A stretch of 64,000 nt of DNA from contig NC_056039.1 of the NCBI RefSeq assembly GCF_004379255.2, forward strand, positions 30,889,883-30,953,882, given 5' to 3'. The notes beneath the pieces are model-generated. The model was not told where the DNA came from and searched no databases. It saw only the letters and a list, made by a program, of their open reading frames with translations. Positions 11,089-21,539 of this stretch are shown here, in pieces; position 1 is the first letter of the stretch; the number at the start of each line of letters is the position of its first letter. The position numbers were made by a program, and so were the translations under genes. This stretch comes from Salvia splendens (Eukaryota > Streptophyta > Magnoliopsida > Lamiales > Lamiaceae).

Positions 11089-11364
11089 TGTAGCTTGTGA
11101 TGGATCAATATCAAAGCTGGGATAAGTCTAGAGCTTAATCGAGCTCATTAATACGGCAGTGTTCAGTAGCCGTCCGATTGGGATTAGTTGGGAGCTTTTA
11201 ATCTCAGCCGTTATGTTTGAATACATGTATAAGTAGTTTGTTTAGTTTGTTTGAGCTGCAGTTAGCTCACGATTGTATTCCCAAAATTGATCTGCAGATA
11301 ATAAGAGTTTCTCGTTTCTCAAATCTTCTTCATCTTCTTCGAATTCTTGCTATTGATTCTAACA
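11089..11364 (+). repeat. 3' LTR of the second copia element (276 bp)
   Basis: Same ends as the 5' LTR. One substitution and an 18-bp deletion separate them. It is followed by the AAACT target duplication. Confidence 0.97.
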
Positions 11365-11369
11365 AAACT

Positions 11370-12024
11370 GATTTAAATATATGAAATAATGGCATTACAT
11401 ATAACAAGGATTATTCCAAAATGTATTTATTGTTGAGACACAGATTTTGTGTTCGTGTGATGTATGTGCAATGCACGAAAACAGTTATTGTTAAAACGAA
11501 AAGTGTTGGTTCTCAGCCTATTAGATAAATGTCTAGTTAAGTATGCAAAGCCTGGTGGCCTTATGACCACTGTGACAACTATGAAAAATATCAATGCACA
11601 GGATGTATGATACCTGAACCGCAACGTGTTTTAATCCTGGTAGCAATATCGTAATTTCAGCAATACAAAGATATACGTGTTCATCAAAAGAAAATTAAAT
11701 TTATAGGTGTGGTTAATTGTGAAACCAAAAAAAAAAGGAAGAATTTCCATTTGTGCGCTGCAAATGCGATATATGTGCGATGCACAAAAAATAATTGTGG
11801 CTAAAATGAAACTTAAATAAGATAGGGTTAATATCTATAATTTCTCTCAATGATATAATTAAAATATGATGGGATGTAGTCACTGATATAATCACTCAAT
11901 TTAAATTAAATTCTGTTAATCAAATTTCTGCCCGTATGGCCATAACCGTTCTTCAGTTTCAATGGAATCTTTTAGTTATGGTCTTTTTCAGCCATTAAAT
12001 CTATGAACATATATATATTAGTAT
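11370..12024. other. Spacer with continuation of the interrupted tandem repeat
   Basis: 11370-11490 continues the repeat cut by the copia element (GGCATTACATATAACAAGGATTATTCC, then GTGCAATGCACGAAAACAG). A weaker copy is at 11755-11815. No coding potential is seen. Confidence 0.6.
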
Positions 12025-12242
12025 TACTCCATCTCTCCCACTTTATTAGCCTCATTTGAGTTCAACACAAGTTTTAAGAAATGTAAAAGAAAGTTGTTGA
12101 AAAAAGATAGTGAAATGTGAATCCTACTTTTATATATTAGTTTTATAATTAAATGTGAGCGGAAAAAAGTTAGTGGAATATGAGCTTATTACTATTTATG
12201 GAATATTCAAACCGGGACTCCTAAAATGGGACGCAAGGAGTG
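12025..12242. mobile_element. Stowaway-like MITE, diverged
   Basis: It starts TACTCCATCTCTCCCAC and ends GGGACGCAAGGAGTG. The internal ATGTGAATCCTAC and GTGGAATATGAG stretches are typical of the CTCCCTCCGTCCC family. Confidence 0.65.
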
Positions 12243-12606
12243 ACAAACTGCGAAAGTTAAAAGAGGCAATTAACTTGATAGATTATTAACATCTTCCATA
12301 TTAAAACTTAATCTGCTTTTTACATTCCAAAATAGTTTAAAACTCTAAATACCAAAAAATGCAAAGGCACTAAAAAACCAACCTCTTTTTTCATCTACTA
12401 TTTATTTATAAGAACTAAAAAAAATAGACTAAACCTATTTTTCTGAAAGTATAGGCTGTAATATGTTCACATCCACTAAAAGAAATTACTACTACAAGTA
12501 TATGCTACAGTGCTGATAGATTACTAAGTACTCAATATTCAATAAACATTAATTATATTGATTGTATAAACAGTTATATTAGTTACAGTACAATTTTAAT
12601 CAGGAT

Positions 12607-12679
12607 TCCGTTGTAGTCTAGTTGGTCAGGATACTCGGCTCTCACCCGAGAGACCCGGGTTCAAGTCCCGGCAACGGAA
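12607..12679 (+). tRNA. tRNA-Glu (anticodon CTC)
   Basis: The gene is 73 nt. The acceptor stem TCCGTTG pairs with CAACGGA, with discriminator A. The D-arm is TAGTCTAGTTGGTCAGGATA. The anticodon stem CTCGG/CCGAG encloses the loop CTCTCAC, giving anticodon CTC, which reads GAG. The T-arm is CCCGGGTTCAAGTCCCGG. A and B boxes are intact and a T-run follows (ATATTTTTTT), fitting Pol III termination. No intron is present. It looks functional. Confidence 0.97.
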
Positions 12680-12978
12680 CCAATATTTTTTTATTACGTT
12701 TAATTATTCTGATTCAGAATAAGCTGATAGTACCGCACCAGCATTAATTAAGTAATTAACTGAAATATCTGTAAAAATATACTAGGTCAAATCTCTGCAT
12801 GAAACAAAGTACTACTAGTTTAGAATCATTTGTAAAAATATACTAGGTCATATGATCTCAGGTATCTCTCTGTCTAATCACCATTTGTATTTCTGAAAAT
12901 ATTAGCGATGCATTAGACTGAGATAGCATCAATTGCAAGCATATTCAGATTACAATTGGGTATTCCACCAAACAAGAC
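12680..12978. other. Short spacer
   Basis: AT-rich; the motif GTAAAAATATACTAGGTCA occurs twice (12771 and 12832). Nothing else is recognised. Confidence 0.5.
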
Positions 12979-14610
12979 TTACTTAGATGAATCGAGCTGC
13001 ATCGTCACCAGACCATCATTCACCAACTTAGCCTTCAGATAGAAAACAAGAATCTTAGTGTTTTGAGCACACCCACACACTAAGGCCAGGGTTATAAGTG
13101 ATGACACAAAGCTATGGATCTTACTTCCATCATTGCTCCAAATACACCATCTGCATTGAATGAACAATCAGTGGTTAGTATAAACCTTGTTGAATTATTT
13201 TTGTGGAAGCAACACATAACAGTGTGGAAAGCATCTCATCGTTGGCGATAACAAGCCAACAACACGCAACCTAATTGGGCGGAGAAAGATAATCATTTTG
13301 AGACTTATTGTCCAAGTTCAGAAAATGCTAAAAGTATTGAAAAGGCTGTTATTCTCTTCAGTAAATCAGTACCATAGGCATACATTATAGCCGCTCCTTA
13401 AAACTATAGCAGAACTATGTATTTGCTTATCGGTGGAGCGTGTGAAGTTTACCTAAGCTTAAAGAGTAGTGTACACAGTAAATAAGGAAAGCATTACAAC
13501 TTACAAGGCCTTATTTGACAATTCTTTTGTATGCTATCCATCACTATTAAGAAACCAAGCTAATACGTAGTGACAGATACAAAGTTCATAAAACGCATAT
13601 CACCTTTAACAGCATCTGCACGGTAAGCTTTCTGAAATCTTTCAACTAGAGAAGCATAGAATGATTTAGCTGCAGCGGGGGGTCATCGCCACATGAAAAT
13701 CGGGTTTGTTGCCTTTTAATACCCCATATAACGTAAACTGACTAACTGCACAAAATCAAACCACGGCGCCATCAGCACCCAACTCAATAGTCATCAATCC
13801 AAACTGGAATCAACATAAAAGGAGTCTTACCTAATAGAACTTCATAATTTTTTTGCATAACCTGTCAATGAGCATCAAAGTCATGAGCCATCAAATCACC
13901 CTTCAAGCAAATGCATAATAATCTCATGTTCTTCAACAGCTATGGCCTTCTTTTTCTTTGTAAAGTATTTCCTACTGTAAAACAGAATGGTAAAACTGCC
14001 ACACCTTCCCACCTATTGTATTTTGGAAAACTCTTATAAAATCATCAACTTAGACATTACTACTATTTTTAAAGTCATCTAAAATTGCTACTCTCAGTTC
14101 AACTGTTCTGTTCTGCTAAAAAATTACAACTACAAGTACACTAACAGTGATGCAAAATTAGATTTTGCTCAGCAGAGTGAATGTTAAACTTTCAAAGTAA
14201 AACTCAGAGAAGGGAGTGAAAATGAGTAGAATTCAACTGGAAATATAAGGTTGATGAAATTACATTTTGGTCCCAAGCTTTCCCAGTTTTTTAGTGTGTA
14301 AACAATCTCATGTTCAGCACTTTGCGACATCTGCACCACAGAAAACATATCAAAACGATAGCTTAAAAAAAACTTTTCGATTTATGCTTACATGTATTAT
14401 TCAGCGTCAGCCTCATGAAGCCCGACGAGGACAAGCAGGCCCGGGCCAATCGACGATATCAAGCGGCCTTCCACCTGCAATCTAACTGAGGTGAGCAATC
14501 GTAATCCAAGTACATACGACACCGTTTTGAGTAGGTGAAAGAGAGGGAGAATGCAATTGTAGGTAGACCTCAACGCAAGCAGAAGCCACGCGCTGAACCA
14601 CGGCCCTCAT
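12979..14610 (-). pseudogene. D-aminoacyl-tRNA deacylase (DTD) pseudogene, 7 exons
   Basis: Exons on the minus strand: 14569-14610, 14392-14474, 14264-14330, 13831-13861, 13604-13745, 13125-13150 and 12979-13032. All borders are GT-AG and phase is kept, giving about 147 codons, the usual DTD length. It starts MRAVVQRVASACVEVEGR, has the SQFTL motif and ends VTMQLDSSK. DTD hydrolyses D-aminoacyl-tRNAs for chiral proofreading. Damage: a TAA in exon 2 (14397-14399), a TAA in exon 3 (14291-14293) and one extra base in exon 5 (13683, just after FHVAM). The catalytic Gly-cisPro motif reads NDGLVT instead of NDGPVT, and NYG reads NYE. A MULE lies 117 bp upstream of the start codon. A functional copy elsewhere in the genome is likely (inference). 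Confidence 0.93.
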
Positions 14611-14717
14611 TGATTTGATTTTTTGGTTTCTTCTTCCGGAGCAAAGACCGGTGGTGGGCGTAGGATAGCAGAGCGGCGTAGGGCAGTAAGGTGATGTTTG
14701 GTTTGTACTAGTAGATG

Positions 14718-14726
14718 AAATGCGGT
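14718..14726 (+). repeat. MULE target-site duplication, left copy
   Basis: AAATGCGGT here is repeated exactly at 21880-21888. Nine bases is the standard length for Mutator-like elements. Confidence 0.95.
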
Positions 14727-15120
14727 GAGGAAATCGCCTTTATAGGGCACTTTGCCTTTAAAATAACGCAAATGTACCCATTTTGATAACAATTCCATTT
14801 ATGGGAAAAACGCCGATGAAATTGGCGTGTTTATAAGTAAAAACGCCAGTGACATTGGCGTGTCTATACTCAAACACGCCAACATAGTTGGCGTTTTATA
14901 CTTGTGCCGTATTTTGGGCGTATTCTTTCCAATGATCATTACGTTAAAACACGCCATTGGTGTTGGCGTGTAGTATATAAAACACACCAATGACATCGGC
15001 GTGTTTAAAAGGAAAGACGCCAATAACATCGGCGTGTTTAACCAAAAAACGCCAATTTGAGTGGCGTGTTTTAACAGGCTGATATAGCAGCCTCCACCCC
15101 CAAATCGCGAAAACATCACA
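14727..15120 (+). repeat. Left MULE terminal repeat with eight 33-bp palindromic units
   Basis: CGCC (or a variant) recurs at 14811, 14844, 14877, about 14906, 14952, 14985, 15018 and 15050, mostly at 33-bp steps. Each unit reads roughly AAACACGCCAATnnnATTGGCGTGTTT, so it is a hairpin-forming dyad. Because 33 is divisible by three, a long spurious minus-strand frame exists across it. Confidence 0.9.
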
Positions 15121-15734
15121 GCACACCACACTTTGCGATTTTTCTCCGAGCAGCGCCAATCTCCGCGAATTCGCCCTCCTCTCCGTCATTTCGCACTCCA
15201 TTCATCAATCGGTGCTATTCTTCTCCAGATTCATATATTTTCTTCGGTTAGTATGCTTATCTTTTACAATATTAGTTGAAATATTGTAATGGGTTGTGAA
15301 TTGAGTTGAAATATTATGCATTTTGGATCGGTTGAATGACATTATTGTTGATTATTATGTTGGATTGTTTGGGTTTAAGTGAATTTGTGTATAAAATTGA
15401 TTATAAACCTAAACCCTAGGGTTGTTATAGCTAAAAAATGGGTAAATTGTTTTGGTTTATGTGGGTTTTGGTTGATGTATGTTGATTAGTTTGAATTGTT
15501 AAATTTGTTTATATTGTTAGGTTTGTCAAATTGAAATTGGACAAATTGAAATTGTTAGGTTGGACAAATTTGTAATTGAAATTGTCAATTTTGTGTAGAT
15601 GAATTGTGTTATGATTTTGGGTGTGAAATGTTGTGTAGGTGAATTTGTGTATTGTGAATTATTTGATTTTGGTGTTCCATTTTGTGAAATTGGATTAAAT
15701 TGTATGTAATTATTGAATGCTGTGTAGGTAAATT
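15121..15734 (+). promoter_or_regulatory. 5' leader region of the plant-mobile-domain gene
   Basis: No coding frame. It is T/G-rich with repeated ATTGAAATTG and GTTGAAATATT motifs, like a plant leader intron. It ends in GTGTAG|GTAAATT before the ATG at 15735, suggesting an intron in the 5' UTR (inference). Confidence 0.4.
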
Positions 15735-17865
15735 ATGGCATCATCTTCGACTTCTGCTCGTCGGCTTGCGTGTGGTCCTGCGGATCCTTCTGTACTGTAT
15801 CTTCAGAGACAACACGTCTCTAATAACATATGGGCAGGAGTTCCATCCGAATACGTACGCTGCCGACGATATGAAGGAATAATTTGGAATGTTCCCATAC
15901 ATCACCGTGTTTTGGCACTAGTGGACCAGATGGGGTTCGGCGGTTTATTGAGGTGTGGTCAGCCAAAAGAAATTGACCACCATCTGATCACCGCTTTGAT
16001 TGAACGTTGGAGGCCAGAGACTCACACGTTTCACTTCCTAGTCGGTGAAGCGACTGTAACATTGGAAGACGTGGAGGTTTTATGGGGCCTGAAAGTTGAT
16101 GGAGAGGATGTGACGGGTTACATCCCCCCGACACAACCGGGATATTGGCAGGATATGTGTTTGGATTTTCTAGGATTCATACCGGACGCATCCGAGTTGA
16201 AGGAAATGTCTTTTAAGCAGACTAGCTTATCGCGTCAATTGAGGATTGAGCTGAATGATGAGCACGAACACAACATATATGCTCAGCGGGCTCGTATCTA
16301 CTGTCTGCTATTACTTGGTGGTCTGATGATCCCGAATGCCACCGGAAATAAAATTCCATTCTTCTACTTGCAATTTTTCATGGATATAGAACGGTGTTCT
16401 ACCTATAGCTGGGGTGGTGCGACGCTTGCTTGCTTGTACCACAATTTGTATGAAGCTGCCGTTGCTAAGAGGACGGATGTCGGGGGAGCCTTAACTCTAT
16501 TACAGTTGTGGGCTTGGGAGAGAATCCCAAATATTAGACCGAGGATGCTAGATCCCGTGCATACAGACTATCTACCATGTGCAAGCGCGTAAGTTGTTCA
16601 CTAATTCATTTTTTAAGCTTTATGTTCATCAGTCTTCGTGTTATTCGCTCATAATTTACATTTTGTAGATGGAATGGTCAGGCGTCATATGTAAAAGCAC
16701 CCGGACATTGTATTGAAAATTTCCGAGATCAGTTCTCCATGATGCATGCCAACCAGGTACTTCATATACTTATAAATTATTTTTTGTTTGTTGTTTTTTA
16801 TTGAAATTAATTTGAATAAATTTGTGTTACATGTAGTTTATTTGGATGCCTTATCTCCAACGGCAGTTGCCGGAAAGTTGTGATGCCGGTCGTCCTGTAT
16901 GGATATCGATAACAACGCTTATTTGCTGGAATCTGGCTGAGCCACACCTGCCACACCGAGTGTTGCGCTAATTTGGGATTGTCCAACCGTATATCCCGCA
17001 ACTCCCCCGGTTCCACGGTACTGATTTTGCGAAACAGGATCGCCGTGGAAAAGCTGGTCGAAATTGGGTTGATTGGCACGCCAATTATATACAGGAGTGG
17101 GACAACAGACACTTTTTGGTGTGGACTGATCTGGAGTACAGTGATGAGCCCGTTGCAACCGAAGAATATATGGATTGGTTTCGGCAGATAACTGTTGTGT
17201 ATTTAACCAAACCCGGCGTGCATGCTGAACAGGGCTTCCACGAAACGGCATCTTCTCATAGATTCGCGGTAAATTATTCATACTTAACCAAACCCTAGTT
17301 AATTATTAAAATTCATATTATGATATGTATTTAACTTTGATATTTGTAGGTGGAGACACTTCACAACGTGCGCCACTTTCTAAGTGGCCAAGATACGACA
17401 GAACATCCGGCTTTGGGAACCATTTCGAGGATGATTGAAGAAGGACTGCAGATATCCGGAGAGGCTGAGCGGATGGACTACCGTCCTTCGCAGCGCTCTG
17501 CAATGGACGTGGACGTACCCGTAAGGCAAAAGGCAAAACGGCGAACCAAAAAGAAAACCGCCTGCGGAGAGTCGTCATCTCAGCCCGTACACTGCTCCGA
17601 TGACGATTTTGTGGAACCACCTCCACCTACATCTGCAGTTCGAGGCCGTCATTCTGTCAGCCACACCGGTGGTACCGGCGACGACATTGGCCTCAGTGAT
17701 GTCCCCACTTCTCCACCGCGGTCGTCTGTGCAAGATGACATTTTTGGGGTGGATCTAGAGAACGCTGTTGTTCAAGATACTCCTCCCTCAAGGATCTCTA
17801 GATCTACATCCAAAATTGGGAAGGGGATACGGGGTTTGTTTATGCGGAAACGGCGAGATGATTAA
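15735..17865 (+). CDS. Plant mobile domain (PMD, MAIN-like) protein gene, one in-frame stop
   Basis: Exons 15735-16588, 16669-16756, 16837-17268 and 17350-17865 are joined by GT-AG introns in phase, 630 codons including the stop. The N-terminal half has the PMD (aminotransferase-like) signature: WNVPIHHRVLALVDQMGFG, LITALIERWRPETHTFHF and VTLEDVEVLWGLKVDG. This family includes MAIN and MAIL1, nuclear proteins linked to silencing and meristem maintenance. PMD genes are known to travel in plant transposons. The C-terminal part is Ser/Pro-rich with basic runs (KAKRRTKKKT), possibly a nuclear signal. Codon 359 is TAA (16969-16971) in a VLR-stop-FG context; one C-to-T change from Gln is the simplest cause. 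Its role in transposition is not known. Confidence 0.85.
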
Positions 17866-18386
17866 ACTAATTTGATACTTTGTATTGATATTGGTTGTTT
17901 TTCATTGATTTGAACTCGTTATATTAGACGATTTGATCCTCTTTTTACACGTATTCATATTTATATTTTGAACTCTTTATATTACTTATTGGTCGACGAT
18001 AGGAACAAACACGCCATTCCCAGTTGGCCTTTTAGTTGTACTAAGATTTTGTATAAAACGCCAATATTATTGGCGTTTTTACCTTGCTAAAAATTTTGCC
18101 AAATTTCCCAACGTCGTGCCCATTCTGCATAAATACGCCACTGACAGTGGCGTGTTTTAAAAGACGCCAATATTATTGGCATTTTTAGTAGAAAACGCCA
18201 ACGAAGATGGCGTTTTTACCTTGGGAAAACTTTTGCCAATTTTTCCTTAGTTGAAGCGGACATTCTGCATAAACACGCCACTGTCGTTGGCGTGTTTAAA
18301 AAGACGCCAATATTATAGGCGTTTTAAGTGGAAAACGCCACTGTCGATGGCGTTTTTACCTTGCTCAAAATCGTCAGCGGCATCCT
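17866..18386. repeat. Central cluster of palindromic repeats between the convergent MULE genes
   Basis: Eight CGCC(A)...TGGCG dyads begin at 18012, 18059, 18136, 18165, 18196, 18276, 18305 and 18336. They form a 140-bp higher-order repeat, with CATTCTGCATAAA at 18121 and 18261 and matching 29- and 31-bp steps. Most stems are perfect, for example AAACACGCCA with TGGCGTGTTT and AAAACGCCA with TGGCGTTTT. The units match those in the terminal repeats. Confidence 0.88.
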
Positions 18387-21062
18387 CTACCAACTGAGTA
18401 TCCATCCTTGAAGAAGCATTCGGGCAGTTGCGTCTGTCGTGCCCTGGTTGACGGCAATGTTTACATCGGCGTCGGGCGCGTGGCTGGTCAGCTTCACAGA
18501 CATCGGAATCCTAGTAGTACGATATCGACCTCGATTTTTAGGCATTAACTGGGCTCGTGAACATTGCAAAGTCCATTCAGGCACAGCCCAATAATCTTGG
18601 TGTCTGATTGGATTGAACACCGTAGAATACTGGTGTACCCAAACACTTGTGCGGTATACGTTATCAACAAGCGACAGCATGGGCTCGTTTCTAAACCGCG
18701 CAACTGCCGCTGCATGTGAACATGGAAGCCTCCACATCTGCCACTTTTGACATTTGCAGTTCGACTCCAAGTACTTTACCTTCCATTTATTACCGCCCTT
18801 TCCACCAATTCGACGCTTTGTTCGAACCACGTAAAGCCCTGCAATTGTGTTTGGGACTCTCACATTATGTAATTGACCTTTTACATCATTTTTGCACACC
18901 TTTTCATGGGCCCACGGGGTAAGTGGTGTGGCACACTGTGTTGATGCAATTGACCGCTCATTAAACCATTCTATTGTCCTCCAAAATATCAGATCAATGC
19001 AAGCTTTAATTGGGAGTTGTCTAGCGCCTCTCAACACATTGTTGTAAGATTCCACCATATTAGTGGTCATCTCACCCCATCTTTTGTGTTTGTCATACGC
19101 CAAACTCCATTTTTCTAACTCCACGGCATCAAGGTACTGCACAGCCTCGTTGTTGATGGTTCGAAGTAAACGACGTCTGATCTTAAACTTGCGTTTCTTT
19201 GTAGCAATACCAATTTTCCAAACAAGTTTTTTTACCATGATGCCTTTGTGATTCTGCAAAACATTTTTTCTAACATGTACCAAGCAAAATCTGTGATGCC
19301 CCACATTGGGTTCTTCTTTCCATATGGGAGAATTCATTGCATCTATGATTCCCACATGCCTATCAGATATTACACATATTTCATGCTTGGCTACGTGAAT
19401 TCTAATACGTTCCATAAACCAATTCCAACTTTGTATGGTTTCCTCATCAACAATGGCATATGCAATAGGCAAACATTTCTTATTAGCATCAAATCCAACG
19501 GCAATAAGAATTTTACCTCGATATCGTCCACGTAGATGAGTTCCATCAACGGTTAAAACTGGTTTGCATAGTTGAAAAGCCTCCACAGCTGGACCAAAAG
19601 CCCAAAATACGTACTTGAAAACCTTGTTCATACCGTTGCTTAATCTTTCATCATGTAACCATTCGACAATTGTGCCAGGATTTTGTCTTTGCAACTCATT
19701 CAAATAACCTGGTAAAACTTTGAAATTCCACGCCCACGAACCATACACAAGCTCAATAGCTGTCCTCCGAGCATACCATGCTTTCTTGTAACTAACTTTC
19801 ACATGAAATCTATTTTCAATATCCGCCACAATTGCTTTTACCTTGTAGCAAGGATCGTTTTCTATCTGATGTCGAACACTCAACGCTATCATACCCGACG
19901 AAAGATTAGCGTGCCCATTATAATTACGATCCCCCATGCAAGTATGAGCAGTGCTAAACACTCTAATTTGCCAGTGTTCATCATGCTTCCTCAATGTTGC
20001 TCGGCACTCCCACAAACATGGCGGTAAGGACTTATCTTTCGGATTTCCTTGTGGCCACTTACAAACTGCATGCCATCTCTTTCCTTTACTTTCAACAACT
20101 GTATATTGTCGGATTTTTTCCAAATGCCAAAAAGTCACAGCTGACTTCAATTCCAATTTGGTTTTAAATTTAGTATGCAAACTGACATTGCTCGGATCTT
20201 TTTCACTCCAATAATGCACATTGAGATCATCAGACTCAAAGTTTTTTGGATCAAAACTATCATATGGACCTGGTAAGGTGCGAAAATAGTTCATACCAGG
20301 CTGTGGGAACTGTGGAACTACTCTTTCTCGTACTGCTCTTCCTCCAATTGATGTTTCTCCAACCACTGTTTCTCCAACCGGAATGGATGTTCTTGGAGCA
20401 ACAAATTGGTCCTCATCCGACGAAGCACCATCAGAATCTGTACTATCCGGATCGACATCTTCAGAATCATAAGGTGATTGTGGATCAAGAAAGTCGGCTT
20501 TATCAGGACCAATTATGTCCTCAACCACATTACAATTGTCACTGTCCCCTAAATGCACGCCTCCAATATCAAAATCTTGTGTTGTATCGAAGCATGGTTC
20601 TTGGCCTCTCGTTGACGTACCAACATCAAAATCTTGTGTTGCAGCGACATATGGTTCTCGGCCTCTCGTAGACGTACCAACATCATTACTCATGAGATGA
20701 TGACTATGTTGTTGAGTAATTGACGAATACTCAACATACAATTCAATTTGACCTCCTGTAGTCATACTCTCACTAAACATTAGTGGCATGTATACTTCTT
20801 CTAGTAAAATACCTATATACGTGATTGAAGATCCATAGAATATATGACGTTTCCATACTATTTGAAGTTTGTTTTCAAATATGTTAATCCCCATTCTTTC
20901 ACAAATTGTTTCCACAAGCTTTTCGTAGGAAATACTTTCATCCAACATAATCAATCCTTTTGCAAAAGGAGGATCATATGAAATAACTGTTCCGGGAATT
21001 ATATTTCCACCCCAATATAAATGGACACACCACGTCATACTATCTGCATTAATGTCAAACAC
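18387..21062 (-). CDS. MURA-type MULE transposase
   Basis: One 891-codon exon with a PB1-like N-terminal region, an acidic linker holding a 20-residue direct repeat (about 127-166), and a MuDR DNA-binding region around 285-380. The DDE transposase has D506 (LTVDGTHLRG), D567 (ISDRHVG) and E671 (NMVESYNNVL). A SWIM zinc finger has C769, C771, C781 and H783. The nuclear enzyme cuts and pastes MULE ends. The final 35 or so residues are out of frame: from about 18505 another frame encodes a CCHC knuckle CKHCRQPGHDRRNC (18424-18465) and runs to a stop at 18313, inside the palindromic repeats. A one-base shift near 18500-18512 probably cut off this knuckle. Confidence 0.93.
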   Translation of the reverse strand: MFDINADSMTWCVHLYWGGNIIPGTVISYDPPFAKGLIMLDESISYEKLVETICERMGINIFENKLQIVWKRHIFYGSSITYIGILLEEVYMPLMFSESMTTGGQIELYVEYSSITQQHSHHLMSNDVGTSTRGREPYVAATQDFDVGTSTRGQEPCFDTTQDFDIGGVHLGDSDNCNVVEDIIGPDKADFLDPQSPYDSEDVDPDSTDSDGASSDEDQFVAPRTSIPVGETVVGETSIGGRAVRERVVPQFPQPGMNYFRTLPGPYDSFDPKNFESDDLNVHYWSEKDPSNVSLHTKFKTKLELKSAVTFWHLEKIRQYTVVESKGKRWHAVCKWPQGNPKDKSLPPCLWECRATLRKHDEHWQIRVFSTAHTCMGDRNYNGHANLSSGMIALSVRHQIENDPCYKVKAIVADIENRFHVKVSYKKAWYARRTAIELVYGSWAWNFKVLPGYLNELQRQNPGTIVEWLHDERLSNGMNKVFKYVFWAFGPAVEAFQLCKPVLTVDGTHLRGRYRGKILIAVGFDANKKCLPIAYAIVDEETIQSWNWFMERIRIHVAKHEICVISDRHVGIIDAMNSPIWKEEPNVGHHRFCLVHVRKNVLQNHKGIMVKKLVWKIGIATKKRKFKIRRRLLRTINNEAVQYLDAVELEKWSLAYDKHKRWGEMTTNMVESYNNVLRGARQLPIKACIDLIFWRTIEWFNERSIASTQCATPLTPWAHEKVCKNDVKGQLHNVRVPNTIAGLYVVRTKRRIGGKGGNKWKVKYLESNCKCQKWQMWRLPCSHAAAVARFRNEPMLSLVDNVYRTSVWVHQYSTVFNPIRHQDYWAVPEWTLQCSRAQLMPKNRGRYRTTRIPMSVKLTSHAPDADVNIAVNQGTTDATARMLLQGWILSW

Positions 21063-21539
21063 AAATATTGGTCAAAAATATTTCTTTACAGTACACTAAA
21101 ATATATACTATCATAACAACCTATCAAATATGGGTAAAAAAATTAGATATACTACAACATATACTACCATAACAATTGGTCAAAATATTTCTATTAATTA
21201 CAATACAATTTATAATACTATAACAATCCATCAAATAATTATATAAATTACACTACAATATATACTATCATAATAATCCATCAAATATTGGTAGACTAAT
21301 GTTTGGAAGAATGAGTTAAAAATTAGCTATACTAACCGATTGCGAGTACTAATATTTGGAAGAAATGAGCCAAAATAGAAATCTACACGCTTCAATCCAC
21401 CACCGGGTTGACCCGACCAAGGCAAGCGTTTTCGCGTTTTTCAGCTTTGGGAAGGTTTTTCGCGTTTTGGGGAGGGAGGAAATGTGATTAGGGTCTGCGA
21501 TTTTGGGGGAGATCTGAGAAATATAGTTCAACCCAAAAA
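21063..21539 (-). promoter_or_regulatory. 5' region of the MULE transposase gene
   Basis: Non-coding. 21100-21300 has four degenerate repeats of CTACAATATATACTATCATAACAATCCATCAAATA. The stretch 21340-21540 resembles the inner left end (CCCCCAAAATCGC) and probably contains the promoter. Confidence 0.5.

Larger units (their letters stand above)
6685..11364 (+). mobile_element. Complete Ty1/copia retrotransposon with defective coding region
   Basis: LTRs at 6685-6978 and 11089-11364 begin TGTAGC and end TAACA. They flank a primer site, gag, pol and a polypurine tract. A 5-bp target duplication AAACT is present at 6680-6684 and 11365-11369. The LTRs differ by one substitution (CATCC/CGTCC) and one 18-bp indel bounded by AGCCGTT, so the insertion is recent. 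The coding region nevertheless carries at least five in-frame stops and three frameshifting changes. It inserted into an older tandem repeat whose halves are on each side. Confidence 0.97.

Noticed and set aside
14799..15131. A 110-codon minus-strand frame with repeating NTPMSLA-like peptides in the left MULE end
   Set aside because: The 33-bp unit is a multiple of three, so an open frame follows from the DNA repeat. It lies within a terminal inverted repeat, and similar frames arise in the right end (21349-21779).
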